A stretch of 64,000 bases of DNA from Brevifilum sp029548365 (GCA_035376985.1 DAOSSA010000006.1:1-64000); one strand, 5' to 3'; numbered from the stretch's first letter, positions 8,586 through 18,240 are shown. The notes: a model not told the origin generated them from the sequence alone. Made by a program: numbers and translations.

Positions 8586-11500
8586 TCAATCCACAGGCTT
8601 CAGCATTGGTATCTGAGCAAAATCATCTGGCGAGAGGGTGTTCGGGTTAGAAGTACTGAGAACAAAATTCGAGAGCAGAGTCGCCTGGTCAAATTTGTTA
8701 TCGGCAGGCAAAACCAGATCGATAATGCGTGTGTGGTTTTTGCTAGCCTGGGGAGCACCGCCGAACCGCCATTGTGCTGCAACAGGTTCAATATCCCGTA
8801 TTCGCCAAACGCCCTCAGCAGGGTAGCCTTCCTGGCTCATGACTACAGCTGAGTAAGCCCAATCCTCCGGATTGCCCTCACCCAGCAAATTCAACGGTAT
8901 TCGAATAATCACCGCATTTTGAGCCGGGTCTACAATAATCTTCATGGCATTGGTCGCGTCGGAAAAAGCTAATGGGACTAAACTATCCGGATCGGATTGC
9001 AGTACCTGAGCGTTCCAGCCCTCTGCCCACACGGCATATTCCCAACCAAACCCTGACATTAAAGCTGCGTTGCGCCCTGGCAGGAGCATCCGGGCGCCGG
9101 TGCCTTCACCGGGATCGGTGTCGATATACACATCCATGGTTTGAAGAGAAAGACCAATCGGTGAACCCCAGGGATTTTCAATTTCGCCAAGAAATTTAAA
9201 GGTCAACACCAGGTTCTCCTGGTCGGTTCCGACTTCAAAATAGGTCACATCAAAGACAGAGTCCTTGAAGACGCCATCCTGAGGATAGGTGTAAGTGCCG
9301 GGGCCATTATCATCACCGACGGGGTCATCCACCTGTAAGATTGCTGTAACCCCGCCTGTTCCCGGGAGGACAACCCTGGCAGGTCCGCCCTGTGGTAGCA
9401 GGTCGCCAAAAGGCTCAACAACCACGGTCAATTGGAGTGCGTCCCCAGCAGCAATTTCACCCAAGAACTCCAGCGGGAATGATATTTCTAGAATATCATC
9501 GCTGGTTTGAGCTAGGCCAGCGCCGGTTTTTTCAATCTGCCACGCGCTTTCTTTGGCCTCATAGGTGTTCACAACCTCCCCACCGTTCCATTCCACGAGT
9601 TTATTGGCGAAAATTCCTAACATCACCTCAGAGTCACGGCTGAAGGCTGAGGTGCCTCCCATCCCTCCAGGGACATTAAAGTAGAAGCCCACGCCGGTGT
9701 CCGTTATAGCGCCATCAACATCCAGGCGCAGGTAGAAATAATCCTCGTCCAGAGTGAAGTAAAAACCCGCAACAGGAGAACTGCCCTCGACCGCATAAAA
9801 TGCAGCTGTGTCCCAACCGGGATCATCTCGACCGTCAATGATCGGTGTCGAACTCCCACTAAAGGGTCGTGTCGCAGATACAGGCCCAGCCTGGATGACG
9901 GGAACATTTACAAATTGCGGTACATCCGCGTTCAACGCGGTATACACGCTCGCAAGCAACGCCCGAAAGGCTTCATCAAAATAATCATCCTGACCAGAAT
10001 CCTGGTCATCACCAAACCACCAGAACCAGTCCGATCCTTCAGCCAGGTACATGAAGTCAAAGGCGCGTTCAAGCGCGTCCGGGTTAGCCGCAACCTGGCC
10101 GGTCTCATAAGGCACCAGGAACTCACGCGTGCGTGCCAGGTAGTCCCAGGCAGTCGCTTCCTCGGATTCGCCAATCCAGGTGTCATAATTCGGGCTGAAC
10201 CAGGCGCCTGGAAATAAATTTTCAAGCGTTCTTTGTTCGGGGAACAGCGCCATGTATTGGGATGGCGTGACGGTTCTGAGTACCTCACTCTCGGTCAGGC
10301 GCTGATACAGGGCATTTAAAAAGTCATTGCCGTCATTCGGGAAATGCTCCCAGGCATTTTCTCCATCCAGGATAATGCTGACAATATGAGGTCCTTCAGC
10401 CTGGTTTTCCTGCAAATAAGCGTGGATTGCTTCCAGTCGATTGACCAGGTCAAGCGCACCAACAGCGCCGGACATCCCGCTGTAAACAAAACCGATGTTG
10501 TCAGAAAGAGTCCAATCTCTAAAGAAGATAGCCACCTGGTTTCCTGCCTGGTCGCGCACATAATAAGGTCGATACAACTGATCGGCTTCGCTGACCAAGC
10601 CCTGAGAATCACGAGTGAAGCTATCAAAACCGAGGGATTTCGCCAGCACCGGTTCACCGGTTTGCATATACGAAAATCCGGCTTCAGCAATTATCGGGAT
10701 AATTTCCTCTGCCACAGCACCCTCACCAGGCCACAACCCGCGCACCTTGCGCCCAAAGGTCTCCACATACATATCAACACACAAATCCAGGTGGACCCGT
10801 GCATCCTGGGGATAGGCAAAGGACAATTCTGGCATTTCAGCGCCTGGATTGCCAACCAATGCAAGCTGATTATCGTAGATCAGCGGCAAAATTGGGTGCG
10901 CATAAGGCGTGGTGGTCACTTCAATCTGACCGGCATCCTGCAATTCCTTGTGATAAGGCAGTACCAGGCGGATGATCTTCAACACTTCATCAAAAACGAT
11001 CGTTTTATCGTCCTCGGTAAAACCCTCACCCTTCGTCACCAGATCCACCAGCGGTTCTCGTGCCAGGTAAACCGGGTCAAACCAGGCCAGGTTGAACCAG
11101 ATCTGCAGGTCGCGGAAGTCTTGTTCAGTAAACGCAGACAAAGCAACCTGGATGCTTTCCTCATCGGTGCCACCGCGTTGATCTAACAGCGCCTGGTAAC
11201 GGGGATAGCGGGCGATGATATTCGTCCAATTCACATCATAAAACCGCTCCAGGATGAAACGCTTATCTGCCACGGTCAGGGTTGAGGCAGGTTTTTCACT
11301 TAATACCCAATAGAGGTCTTTGGCGCCATCGGCAAATGCATTCAACTGGCGGATTAAAGATGGTGTGTAATTGAAACTCACATGCAGACCCTCATAGTCC
11401 GCAACTTTCTCGGCCATGTCCAGGTAATCCTTCGTTGCATGCACCCGCACCCAGGGGCGTGAAAATACCCCATTTTCATCTTGATAATATAAAGGTTGAT

Positions 11501-11651
11501 GCTGATGCCAGGTCAGGTTAACATATAGCACATCCAGATCAGGCTTCAGTGTGGTTATTGCTCCTGACTGAGGTTGACAGGCGGATAATAAGCTGAACAA
11601 TAAACAAATTAAAGCAAAAATAGAATAGAAAACTTTAATATTTTTATTCAT
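8586..11651 (-). CDS. Secreted GH57-family glycoside hydrolase lipoprotein with C-terminal beta-domains
   Basis: 1021 residues from the chosen ATG at 11651, which is preceded by GGGAGATGATGCG; an ATG 30 bases upstream is possible but would put extra polar residues before the signal peptide. Residues 7-24 are a hydrophobic signal with lipobox L-L-S-A-C (Cys25), so the enzyme should be lipid-anchored outside. Residues about 40-520 are a GH57 barrel: W-H-Q-H-Q-P (48-53), G-L-W-P-G-E-G-A-V carrying the likely nucleophile Glu, and I-I-L-D-G-E-N-A-W-E. The C-terminal ~400 residues look like repeated beta-sandwich/glucodextranase-type domains (D-G-R-D-D-P-G-W-D-T; V-D-D-P-V-G-D-D-N-G-P-G-T-Y-T-Y-P). 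It probably hydrolyses alpha-glucans such as starch or glycogen. It stands alone on its strand. Confidence 0.88.
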   Translation of the reverse strand: MNKNIKVFYSIFALICLLFSLLSACQPQSGAITTLKPDLDVLYVNLTWHQHQPLYYQDENGVFSRPWVRVHATKDYLDMAEKVADYEGLHVSFNYTPSLIRQLNAFADGAKDLYWVLSEKPASTLTVADKRFILERFYDVNWTNIIARYPRYQALLDQRGGTDEESIQVALSAFTEQDFRDLQIWFNLAWFDPVYLAREPLVDLVTKGEGFTEDDKTIVFDEVLKIIRLVLPYHKELQDAGQIEVTTTPYAHPILPLIYDNQLALVGNPGAEMPELSFAYPQDARVHLDLCVDMYVETFGRKVRGLWPGEGAVAEEIIPIIAEAGFSYMQTGEPVLAKSLGFDSFTRDSQGLVSEADQLYRPYYVRDQAGNQVAIFFRDWTLSDNIGFVYSGMSGAVGALDLVNRLEAIHAYLQENQAEGPHIVSIILDGENAWEHFPNDGNDFLNALYQRLTESEVLRTVTPSQYMALFPEQRTLENLFPGAWFSPNYDTWIGESEEATAWDYLARTREFLVPYETGQVAANPDALERAFDFMYLAEGSDWFWWFGDDQDSGQDDYFDEAFRALLASVYTALNADVPQFVNVPVIQAGPVSATRPFSGSSTPIIDGRDDPGWDTAAFYAVEGSSPVAGFYFTLDEDYFYLRLDVDGAITDTGVGFYFNVPGGMGGTSAFSRDSEVMLGIFANKLVEWNGGEVVNTYEAKESAWQIEKTGAGLAQTSDDILEISFPLEFLGEIAAGDALQLTVVVEPFGDLLPQGGPARVVLPGTGGVTAILQVDDPVGDDNGPGTYTYPQDGVFKDSVFDVTYFEVGTDQENLVLTFKFLGEIENPWGSPIGLSLQTMDVYIDTDPGEGTGARMLLPGRNAALMSGFGWEYAVWAEGWNAQVLQSDPDSLVPLAFSDATNAMKIIVDPAQNAVIIRIPLNLLGEGNPEDWAYSAVVMSQEGYPAEGVWRIRDIEPVAAQWRFGGAPQASKNHTRIIDLVLPADNKFDQATLLSNFVLSTSNPNTLSPDDFAQIPMLKPVD

Positions 11652-12123
11652 CGCATCATCTCCCGATCGCTTTAAAAACATTATCTGTCAATCTTTAAGA
11701 TTCTACTCGATATATTCAGCCTCGTACCTGGTTGCTCAACCAGCCTGGCGTGAAGTTAAATTAGAGTGAACTTTACCCCAAATTGCTCCAGAAAAAGAAT
11801 CTCAACAAAACCGGAACGGGTCTCATTCTTTAATATAGAAGCCGATTGTTAGAAAATTATGAACTGAACTCCCGATCATGGATGATTTGACCCATCGCAC
11901 CCCTTCCTGCGGGAATGAAAAATAGTCTTTTAAGTGAGGATAAATATGCAGGACTGAAATCACCCAACCTGTGTAATATTAACCCGGAGGAATTTCCTTG
12001 ACCTTTGTCCTCACCCCGGATAGAATTCAAGGTCGCTGGTTGCTACCAGAACATAAACCAAATTTTTCATAGAGCGAAGGTAATCCGTATTCAACGGGTG
12101 AGAGGCGCTCGAAGGATGGAACA
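11652..12123. other. Intergenic region between divergent genes (GH57 lipoprotein and rplY)
   Basis: 472 bases without a supported gene. It holds a strong promoter for rplY (listed separately), and a perfect 6-bp inverted repeat CTGGTT-GCTC-AACCAG at 11728-11743 about 80 bases before the GH57 start, which could be an operator or a small hairpin. Nothing else is recognisable. Confidence 0.4.
11998..12026 (+). promoter_or_regulatory. Sigma-70-type promoter of rplY
   Basis: TTGACC (11998-12003) and TAGAAT (12021-12026) are separated by exactly 17 bases. Predicted start of transcription is near 12033, giving a leader of about 90 bases before the ATG at 12124. Confidence 0.75.
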
Positions 12124-12810
12124 ATGCCAGAAACAATCATTATTGAAGCACAAAAACGAACCGTGAGAGGCAAGCAGGTGCGCGCCTTACGCCGGCAGGG
12201 GATTCTCCCTGGTGTAATTTACGGCAGGATCGGCAAAAAACAACTTGAGCCTATCCTCATTCAATTCAACCTCCATGACGCCTCCCTGATTATCAAGAAG
12301 CTGACTGGATCGAGCCTGGTAACCATTGACGTTGAGGGTGAGAAATATCCCGCCATTTTCCGGGAAATTCAAAAAGATATCATCTACGGCACCCTGCGCC
12401 ATGTAGATTTCATGGCAGTCTCATTAACTGAGAAACTTCAGACAGCGGTTTCAATCGAATTGATCGGTCAATCACCTGCTGAGATCAACCTGGCAGCGGT
12501 TGTCGTCACCGGCATTTCCGAGCTTGAAATCGAATGTCTCCCACAGGATTTGCCTGAACGCATTGAGGTTGATGCCACCCAATTGGTCGATATCGATAGC
12601 GCAATTCACGTAAAAGATATTAAATTATCGGATAAGATCACAATCTTGACCGATCCGGAAGAACTCATTGCCAGTGTTACCTATGTCGCCATCGAAGAAG
12701 AACCAGCAGAGGAAGAAGGCGAACTCGCTGATCTGCTTGATAAAGATGTTGAGCCCGATGTCATTGAAAAGGGCAGAAGTGACGATGATCTCGAAAGCGA
12801 AGAAGAATAA
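12124..12810 (+). CDS. rplY: 50S ribosomal protein bL25 (CTC form)
   Basis: 228 residues. The N-terminal ~95 residues are the 5S-rRNA-binding L25 domain (R-T-V-R-G-K-Q-V-R-A-L-R-R-Q-G-I-L-P-G-V-I-Y-G and H-V-D-F-M-A-V). The CTC/TL5-type C-terminal beta domain follows (about 96-190, with P-E-D/Q-D-L-P-E-R-I-E-V-D). It ends in a very acidic tail rich in Glu and Asp (about 195-228). It binds 5S rRNA in the large subunit. It is transcribed alone between its own promoter and a strong terminator. Confidence 0.95.
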   Translation: MPETIIIEAQKRTVRGKQVRALRRQGILPGVIYGRIGKKQLEPILIQFNLHDASLIIKKLTGSSLVTIDVEGEKYPAIFREIQKDIIYGTLRHVDFMAVSLTEKLQTAVSIELIGQSPAEINLAAVVVTGISELEIECLPQDLPERIEVDATQLVDIDSAIHVKDIKLSDKITILTDPEELIASVTYVAIEEEPAEEEGELADLLDKDVEPDVIEKGRSDDDLESEEE

Positions 12811-12838
12811 TCTGTCCGGATTGTAAACGAAAAATCAA

Positions 12839-12877
12839 AACAGAGATGCTCGCGAGCATCTCTGTTTCTTTTTATTT
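12839..12877. terminator. Bidirectional terminator between rplY and the NUDIX gene
   Basis: A perfect 28-base palindrome (AACAGAGATGCTCG and its complement, 12839-12866) is followed by TTCTTTTTATTTT on the + strand. On the other strand it is followed by TTTTGATTTTTC. It separates two convergent genes. Confidence 0.88.
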
Positions 12878-12882
12878 TAGTG

Positions 12883-13488
12883 TTAACCGAACAAATTCAA
12901 AGCTTTCAGCAGTCCCAAAGTCATCTCTGCGCTTGCCCCCCACAACTGGTAGCCATCATAATGATCGAAGAAAATCACCGGATACTCACGTCCCTCGTAG
13001 TTGCGAAATTGAATGTGACGGTTTTCAGAATCAGCCAACCAGGAAATTGGAATTGAGAAAATACTCTTCACTTCTTCCCTGGCGATTTTGATCTCATAGG
13101 GCCATGGGATTCGACCCACATAAATTCGCACCAGGAAACCAGTCAAAATGGGCATATCGCCCAAATGACCAAAAACATCGACATCCTCAGGTTTTACCCC
13201 AATCTCTTCTTGCATCTCCCGCAACGCGGTCTCACTAAGATCCTTATCTTCTTTTTCACGTGCTCCACCGGGAAAAGCGACCTGGCCGCGGTGATCTTCC
13301 ACCGTATCAGAGCGTTGCGTCAGCAGGATATGCCAATCATTGTTGTATTCAAACAGGGGGATCATCACAGCAGCGCGCCGGAATTGATCAAGCTGTTCAC
13401 GGGTATACACGCCGCGATACCGGAGTGTGACATCCGCCTGGCAACTTTGAATCGCCTTTTGAATGCCACTTTGTGTCAGATGCAACAT
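12883..13488 (-). CDS. NUDIX hydrolase (CoA pyrophosphatase-like)
   Basis: About 202 residues. The NUDIX box is complete: G-G-A-R-E-K-E-D ... R-E-M-Q-E-E-I-G, matching GX5EX7REUXEEXGU, with the family lead-in G-Q-V-A-F-P-G-G. The upstream U-P-L-F-E-Y and downstream P-I-L-T-G-F-L-V-R-I-Y-V-G-R-I-P pattern is like CoA diphosphatases (NudL/YeaB group). It would cleave a nucleoside diphosphate linked to another moiety. The start is uncertain: ATG 13488 directly follows GGGAGG, but the spacing is short, and GTG 13551 would lengthen it by 21 residues and overlap the upstream gene further. Confidence 0.85.
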   Translation of the reverse strand: MLHLTQSGIQKAIQSCQADVTLRYRGVYTREQLDQFRRAAVMIPLFEYNNDWHILLTQRSDTVEDHRGQVAFPGGAREKEDKDLSETALREMQEEIGVKPEDVDVFGHLGDMPILTGFLVRIYVGRIPWPYEIKIAREEVKSIFSIPISWLADSENRHIQFRNYEGREYPVIFFDHYDGYQLWGASAEMTLGLLKALNLFG

Positions 13489-14003
13489 GCCTCCCATTTT
13501 AATACACTTGATAGAAGTTTCATGCCAGATACTACTGGATTGCACCGACACTGCGCCCTTGTCGAGGGAGCAAAAACCAGGTAACCCGGTTCACCGCCGA
13601 TATCTTCAGGTGGAAAAGTCCGAGCTCCGTCCATACATACTGCACCTGAAAAGTCCCCGACTGAATCATCAATATTGACGATCTCGTTCTCGTGCTCCCA
13701 CTCATCGCCTAAATCATTTGGAAAGAAAATTTCTTCCCTGACTGAAATTCTTTTTGATACAAGATCTTCAAGAATGGCAACCGCTGCAGATTGGACCTGA
13801 AATGCATCTTCTTCGAAACACGGGGCATTGACGAACACCATCGATTTGATCTGCAGGATGAAAAGGTGACTTTTTTTCAACCCACAAGCATGCTGGATGA
13901 CATAATGCAAATCGAGCAAGGATGCCTTCTCGGATAGCCTGATCAGTCTCCAGATAACAGGTTCAATAAGCATTAACGGTATCTTGAGATCGACAGTTTT
14001 CAT
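13476..14003 (-). CDS. pRiA4b ORF-3-like protein, apparently C-terminally truncated
   Basis: 175 residues. It starts V-D-L-K-I-P-L-M-L-I-E-P-V-I-W-R-L-I-R-L, then L-L-D-L-H-Y-V-I-Q-H-A-C-G, and later G-D-E-W-E-H-E and G-A-R-T-F-P-P-E-D-I-G-G, all hallmarks of the plasmid pRiA4b ORF-3 / IS1096 TnpR-like family. After P-G-Y-L the last ~35 residues do not resemble the family's usual C-terminus and run into the NUDIX gene start (13-base overlap). The gene may therefore be a deletion relic that still reads open. The function of the family is unknown. Confidence 0.65.
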   Translation of the reverse strand: MKTVDLKIPLMLIEPVIWRLIRLSEKASLLDLHYVIQHACGLKKSHLFILQIKSMVFVNAPCFEEDAFQVQSAAVAILEDLVSKRISVREEIFFPNDLGDEWEHENEIVNIDDSVGDFSGAVCMDGARTFPPEDIGGEPGYLVFAPSTRAQCRCNPVVSGMKLLSSVLKWEACCI

Positions 14004-14044
14004 TCGACTTGTTTATTTTTAATGATTCGTTCCTGCACACGAAT

Positions 14045-15955
14045 TTAAGGTTTTAAGGTCTTCTTGAAAAAATCCGTGATGGCGTTATAACAAATCACTT
14101 TATTGGCATATTTTTCAACGCCATGGCCCTCATCCTCAAACAGGAGCATTTCAATGTCTTTACCAATTTCTTGTAAATGTGCCACCAGGTCTTCCGATTC
14201 CTCCGCCACAACCCTGGGATCATTGCGTCCCTGGATCACCAGCATCGGCGCGTTGAGGTTCTCAATCGAGGTATTGGGTGAGCGGTCCTGCAAGAAAGCC
14301 AGATCCTCCGGATTGCCCGGGTCGCCCAGGACCATGCGATAATAAGGTTTCCACGTCGGTGGAATACGCTCGAGAAAGGTGATCAAATCATAAGGTCCAA
14401 ACATATCCACAGCCGCCGACCATAATTCAGGATGCTTTCCCGCCAGGGTCAATGTCATGTACCCCCCATAGGAGCGTCCAACAACACCCGCACGGCTAAC
14501 ATCCAGCCTATCATCCATGGACAATACTTGCGTCATAGCATGCACATGATCCAGGCGGTCCTTGCCGCCCCAATCGCGATCCACACGCTTGGTATAAGAA
14601 AGTCCGTAACCGACACTCCCCCGAACGTTTGGAACGAAAACCGCAAACCCCTGCAGGGTTAAAAATTGGATCAGCGGCATAGAAAACCAGGCGAAATCTG
14701 GCCTTTCCTGGCTCTGGGGTCCGCCGTGGATATAATACACAACCGGCCTCTTGCCCACATAGCTCAATTCAGGTGAGGGCATGTACAGCCTGGCAGACGT
14801 GTGTAATCCGTCAAAGGATGTAAATGTGTAATCCTCGCCCCGAGAAAGCAGGTTCTGGGGAACACCCAGGATGACTTCATCCGTGTGGCGAACCACCCGG
14901 TCCCGGTCGACTCCCTCGATGGTGTAAATCTGGGTGGGCGATGTTGCAGTTGAAAACGAAATAGCAAAGGCATCTCGCTCAGGGGTATACGCAATCGATT
15001 CCAAAACGCCATCAGAGAACACGCCTTTGCCAACCAGAACATTGACGACACACACCGTTTTTTCTGTCGGGTTATATTCTGCCTCGTAAGCCCAACTGGC
15101 GCCATCGATGTTAAAGTGCAGCAACAAACAACCCGTTTTTAATTTTTCCAGACCGGTGAATTCTCCAATGCCTTTATGCGACAAATCCCTGAATGAGACC
15201 GGCGTAACACGCTCAGGTGTTTGTAAGTCAAGATAGCCCAGGCTGTAAGTGTCTTCAAACAGGGCGTTGCTGAACACCACTCCCTGACCGTCATCAGTGA
15301 AGAATCCATCGCCAAAAGCCGTTAATGGAACTTCTTCACCCGCTTCTCGATCGGCTAAGGGCTTGCCATATAATAAGCGTAGCTCTTTGCCCCGCTCCCA
15401 CAAATAGGCAACCGTATCTCCAGCCATATAACCCTCAACCAGCAGCATACGTGAATAATCCTGATTGATGGCAGCCGGCCAGACGCTAAAGGGGCTGGCA
15501 TAGATTTCCTCAACTTTGCCAAGCGCAAAATCGCAAAGATAGGTATGCATCATCCCCTCTTTGCGTGATTCCGCCTGGATCACGAACAAGTTTTGCTCAG
15601 CATCCACTGCCCCCAGGTGGCAACGGGTGTTTGCAAAGAAATTATCAAATGCCGGCTCGGGGAACCCTCCCTCAAGGGGAATCTGCATCGGGAGATAATT
15701 CTCATCACCATCCTGGTCGATCATCACCAAAATTTTATCCAGGTTTGGAAAGACTGCGAAGGATTCACCGCCAATGAGTAGTGGATTCTGGAGTGCAATA
15801 TTGGGTGGTATCAGCGGAACCGGTACACTGCCGCCCTGTTTCATGACGTACAAACTATGGTGACCACTCAAATTCGAGAGGAAATAAATCTGATCGCCAA
15901 CCCATTTGGGACGCAAAAACAGGCGTGCTGAGAGCAAGGCTTCAATTCGATACAT
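14045..15955 (-). CDS. S9-family prolyl oligopeptidase / acylaminoacyl-peptidase-like serine peptidase
   Basis: 636 residues: an N-terminal beta-propeller region (about 1-370) and a C-terminal alpha/beta-hydrolase domain (about 375-636). The catalytic triad is readable as Ser495 in V-V-G-R-S-Y-G-G-Y-M-T, Asp579 in Q-G-R-N-D-P-R-V and His611 in F-E-D-E-G-H-G-V. The oxyanion region Y-Y-I-H-G-G-P precedes it. There is no signal peptide, so the enzyme acts in the cytoplasm, probably on short peptides. AAGGAG lies 10 bases before the ATG. It is followed 20 bases upstream on the map by a small membrane protein gene on the same strand, likely the same operon as mnmA. Confidence 0.92.
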   Translation of the reverse strand: MYRIEALLSARLFLRPKWVGDQIYFLSNLSGHHSLYVMKQGGSVPVPLIPPNIALQNPLLIGGESFAVFPNLDKILVMIDQDGDENYLPMQIPLEGGFPEPAFDNFFANTRCHLGAVDAEQNLFVIQAESRKEGMMHTYLCDFALGKVEEIYASPFSVWPAAINQDYSRMLLVEGYMAGDTVAYLWERGKELRLLYGKPLADREAGEEVPLTAFGDGFFTDDGQGVVFSNALFEDTYSLGYLDLQTPERVTPVSFRDLSHKGIGEFTGLEKLKTGCLLLHFNIDGASWAYEAEYNPTEKTVCVVNVLVGKGVFSDGVLESIAYTPERDAFAISFSTATSPTQIYTIEGVDRDRVVRHTDEVILGVPQNLLSRGEDYTFTSFDGLHTSARLYMPSPELSYVGKRPVVYYIHGGPQSQERPDFAWFSMPLIQFLTLQGFAVFVPNVRGSVGYGLSYTKRVDRDWGGKDRLDHVHAMTQVLSMDDRLDVSRAGVVGRSYGGYMTLTLAGKHPELWSAAVDMFGPYDLITFLERIPPTWKPYYRMVLGDPGNPEDLAFLQDRSPNTSIENLNAPMLVIQGRNDPRVVAEESEDLVAHLQEIGKDIEMLLFEDEGHGVEKYANKVICYNAITDFFKKTLKP

Positions 15956-15975
15956 CTTTTTTAAACTCCTTTGAT

Positions 15976-16239
15976 CTAATGATTCATCTTTGGACTTAAC
16001 CAGTATCCCAAACCCAGCAGCAATACTGAACCCAAAATTCCAAAACCCAGGTTAATCGTACCAACCTGCAAAAAGCGGATTGAAAGCAAATTGGCAGCAA
16101 AATGACCGCCAAAAAAACCGACTACACTGAGAACCAGGTAAAGCAGCAGGCGATACAAGCTGCCGCCCCGCCATAAATGCAGAAGGCTGCCCAATAACAA
16201 CGCCATAAAAAACGAGAATACAACTCCAGGAAGGGTCAC
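15976..16239 (-). CDS. Small membrane protein with three hydrophobic segments
   Basis: 87 residues with hydrophobic stretches at about 3-20, 29-52 and 57-81. Glycines recur in the second and third segments (G-F-F-G-G-H; G-F-G-I-L-G-S), which resembles small transglycosylase-associated-type membrane proteins, but I cannot assign it firmly. The start is GTG after AAGGAGTATTAAG. It sits between mnmA and the S9 peptidase on the same strand with short gaps (36 and 20 bases), so it is probably co-transcribed. Confidence 0.65.
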   Translation of the reverse strand: MTLPGVVFSFFMALLLGSLLHLWRGGSLYRLLLYLVLSVVGFFGGHFAANLLSIRFLQVGTINLGFGILGSVLLLGLGYWLSPKMNH

Positions 16240-16275
16240 CTTAATACTCCTTGAAAACCATCCGTGTGATCGCAG

Positions 16276-17352
16276 TCACCAGGTTCGTTTGATAATACCG
16301 CCTCCCAGGCAAACTTCACCCTGGTAAAGGACAGCAAACTGTCCGGGGGTGATCCCACGCAGCGGCTGATTAAATTCTAACCGAAATTCATCCATTGATG
16401 CCTCCTGCAGCTCTGCAGATACAGGGTTAGCCCGGTAGCGGATCATAACCTGGTATTGATCACCTTCTACAGGTGGCACACCAGAAATCCAGTTCGCCCT
16501 CGCGGTTTGAAGATGCCTGTTACCAGCATCTTTTGCATAACCAACGATCAAACGATTTGTCCGCGGGTCTTTGTCAATAACAAAATACGGCTCAGATGCC
16601 GCTATCCGGATCCCCCGACGCTGACCGATGGTATAAAAAGCCAGACCCTGGTGCTCGCCCAGGACCTCACCTGCCAGGTTGACAATCTCACCCGGTGCGG
16701 CGGCTTCAGGTGCATGCCTTTGCAGGAACGCGCGGTAATCTTCATCGTGTAAAAAGCACAGATCCTGGCTCTCTTGCTGATCCGCCGCAGATAAATTCAA
16801 CGCGCTGGCAAGCTTGCGTACATCGGCTTTTGTAAGGTCTCCCAGGGGCAGCAAACTGCGACTGAGCTGATGCTGACTGAGCATGGCCAGCACATAAGAT
16901 TGGTCCTTTGCGCGATCAAGGCCGCGGAGCAACTCGACCTTGCCACTGGTTGCGCGTTTCAGACGGGCATAATGGCCTGTGGCAAAATAATCAGCTCCCT
17001 GGTCGAGTGCATACTCCTGCAACAAGCCCCATTTAATCTGCGGATTGCAAAACAGGCATGGATTGGGTGTGAGCCCGCTCAAATACTGCTCAATAAAGGA
17101 GCGAATGACAACCCGGTGAAAATGCTCTCGCACATCCAGGCAGATAAAGGGGATGCCAATCTTCTTTGCTGTGGCGGCTGCCATTTCCGATTGTTCAAGC
17201 TCGGGATCAGCAACAGTCCTGGTATGGGGGTCATGCCAGGTTTGCATAAAGATTGCGGTAACGCGGTAGCCTGCCTCCAGCAAGCGCACAGCAGCAACTG
17301 CACTATCAACTCCGCCGCTCAAGGCGACAACCACATGTTTCACTGATTTCAT
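16276..17352 (-). CDS. mnmA: tRNA-specific 2-thiouridylase MnmA
   Basis: 358 residues, normal length. S-G-G-V-D-S near the N-terminus is the PP-loop that binds ATP. The two catalytic cysteines are in N-P-C-L-F-C-N and in S-Q-D-L-C-F-L, and the typical G-H-Y-A-R and F-Y-T-I-G-Q-R-R-G-I motifs are present. It adds sulfur to the wobble uridine of tRNAs for Glu, Gln and Lys, with sulfur from a cysteine desulfurase relay. It is first in a leftward group with a small membrane protein and the S9 peptidase. Confidence 0.95.
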   Translation of the reverse strand: MKSVKHVVVALSGGVDSAVAAVRLLEAGYRVTAIFMQTWHDPHTRTVADPELEQSEMAAATAKKIGIPFICLDVREHFHRVVIRSFIEQYLSGLTPNPCLFCNPQIKWGLLQEYALDQGADYFATGHYARLKRATSGKVELLRGLDRAKDQSYVLAMLSQHQLSRSLLPLGDLTKADVRKLASALNLSAADQQESQDLCFLHDEDYRAFLQRHAPEAAAPGEIVNLAGEVLGEHQGLAFYTIGQRRGIRIAASEPYFVIDKDPRTNRLIVGYAKDAGNRHLQTARANWISGVPPVEGDQYQVMIRYRANPVSAELQEASMDEFRLEFNQPLRGITPGQFAVLYQGEVCLGGGIIKRTW

Positions 17353-17385
17353 TCAATCCAATTTTACCTTATCCTCACCAGGCAC

Positions 17386-17394
17386 TGCTATAAT
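17386..17394 (+). promoter_or_regulatory. Extended -10 promoter element for tatD
   Basis: TGC-TATAAT (extended -10) lies 40 bases before the tatD start. No good -35 box is seen, which is common when the TGn extension is present. Confidence 0.5.
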
Positions 17395-17433
17395 GATTAA
17401 TAAACAACCCTGAGAGATGATTTAGGACAACCT

Positions 17434-18240
17434 GTGATCCCATATACCGATACCCATTGCCATTTAGATTTTGATAGATTTGAAAACGATCGTGAGCAGG
17501 TTCTCAAGCGAGCCTGGAAAGCCGGGTTGGTCTGGATACTTAACCCGGGTACAGACCTGAGCACCAACCAGGCCGCTATCGAACTGGCTAAAAAATACCC
17601 TGTCAGAATTAGTGCAGCAGTGGGCATCCATCCCAATTTTGGAAAGCCCTGGCGAACTGAAATCCTTGTTAAATTACGTGAACAGGCTCAAGAAAAAGGC
17701 GTGGTCGCCATCGGGGAGATCGGTTTGGATTATTACCGTCAGCACACACCCTTTGATCAACAGCGAAAAATGTTTGCTGACCAGCTCTCCCTGGCTGAAG
17801 AGTTGGCTTTACCGGTGATCCTGCATAACCGCGATGCAGAACACGACCTTCTTTCGATTCTCAGAGAATGGTACCGGGGTTTACGCGCGGCATCCCATCC
17901 CCTTTCAGAAACGCCAGGTGTGTTTCACAGCTTCAGCTCAGATCTCGAGACAGCTAAAGCAGCCCTGGAGATGAACTTCTTGATTGGTGTCAGCGGCCCG
18001 GTGACTTTTACAAACGCTATCGATCGAAAAGTTGTCGTCCGCAATTTGCCTTTAGAAAGCCTCTTAATCGAAACTGATGCCCCCTATCTGACACCGCATC
18101 CTCACCGCGGAAAACGCAACGAACCTGCTTATATTCCCCTGATTGCAGAGGAAATTGCCCGCCTGCACAACACGAGCCCCAAACGGGTCGCAGAAATAAC
18201 CTATGCGAATGCCCGAATATTGTTCAATATCCCTCTGTAA
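17434..18240 (+). CDS. TatD-family metal-dependent hydrolase
   Basis: 268 residues. Metal ligands are readable: D-T-H-C-H-L-D near the start, G-E-I-G-L-D-Y, L-H-N-R-D-A, F-H-S-F-S and the closing E-T-D-A-P-Y-L-T-P. This is the TIM-barrel TatD DNase/hydrolase family, proposed to act as a 3'-exonuclease or quality-control nuclease. The start is GTG at 17434. It is monocistronic, rightward, and divergent from mnmA. Confidence 0.92.
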   Translation: MIPYTDTHCHLDFDRFENDREQVLKRAWKAGLVWILNPGTDLSTNQAAIELAKKYPVRISAAVGIHPNFGKPWRTEILVKLREQAQEKGVVAIGEIGLDYYRQHTPFDQQRKMFADQLSLAEELALPVILHNRDAEHDLLSILREWYRGLRAASHPLSETPGVFHSFSSDLETAKAALEMNFLIGVSGPVTFTNAIDRKVVVRNLPLESLLIETDAPYLTPHPHRGKRNEPAYIPLIAEEIARLHNTSPKRVAEITYANARILFNIPL

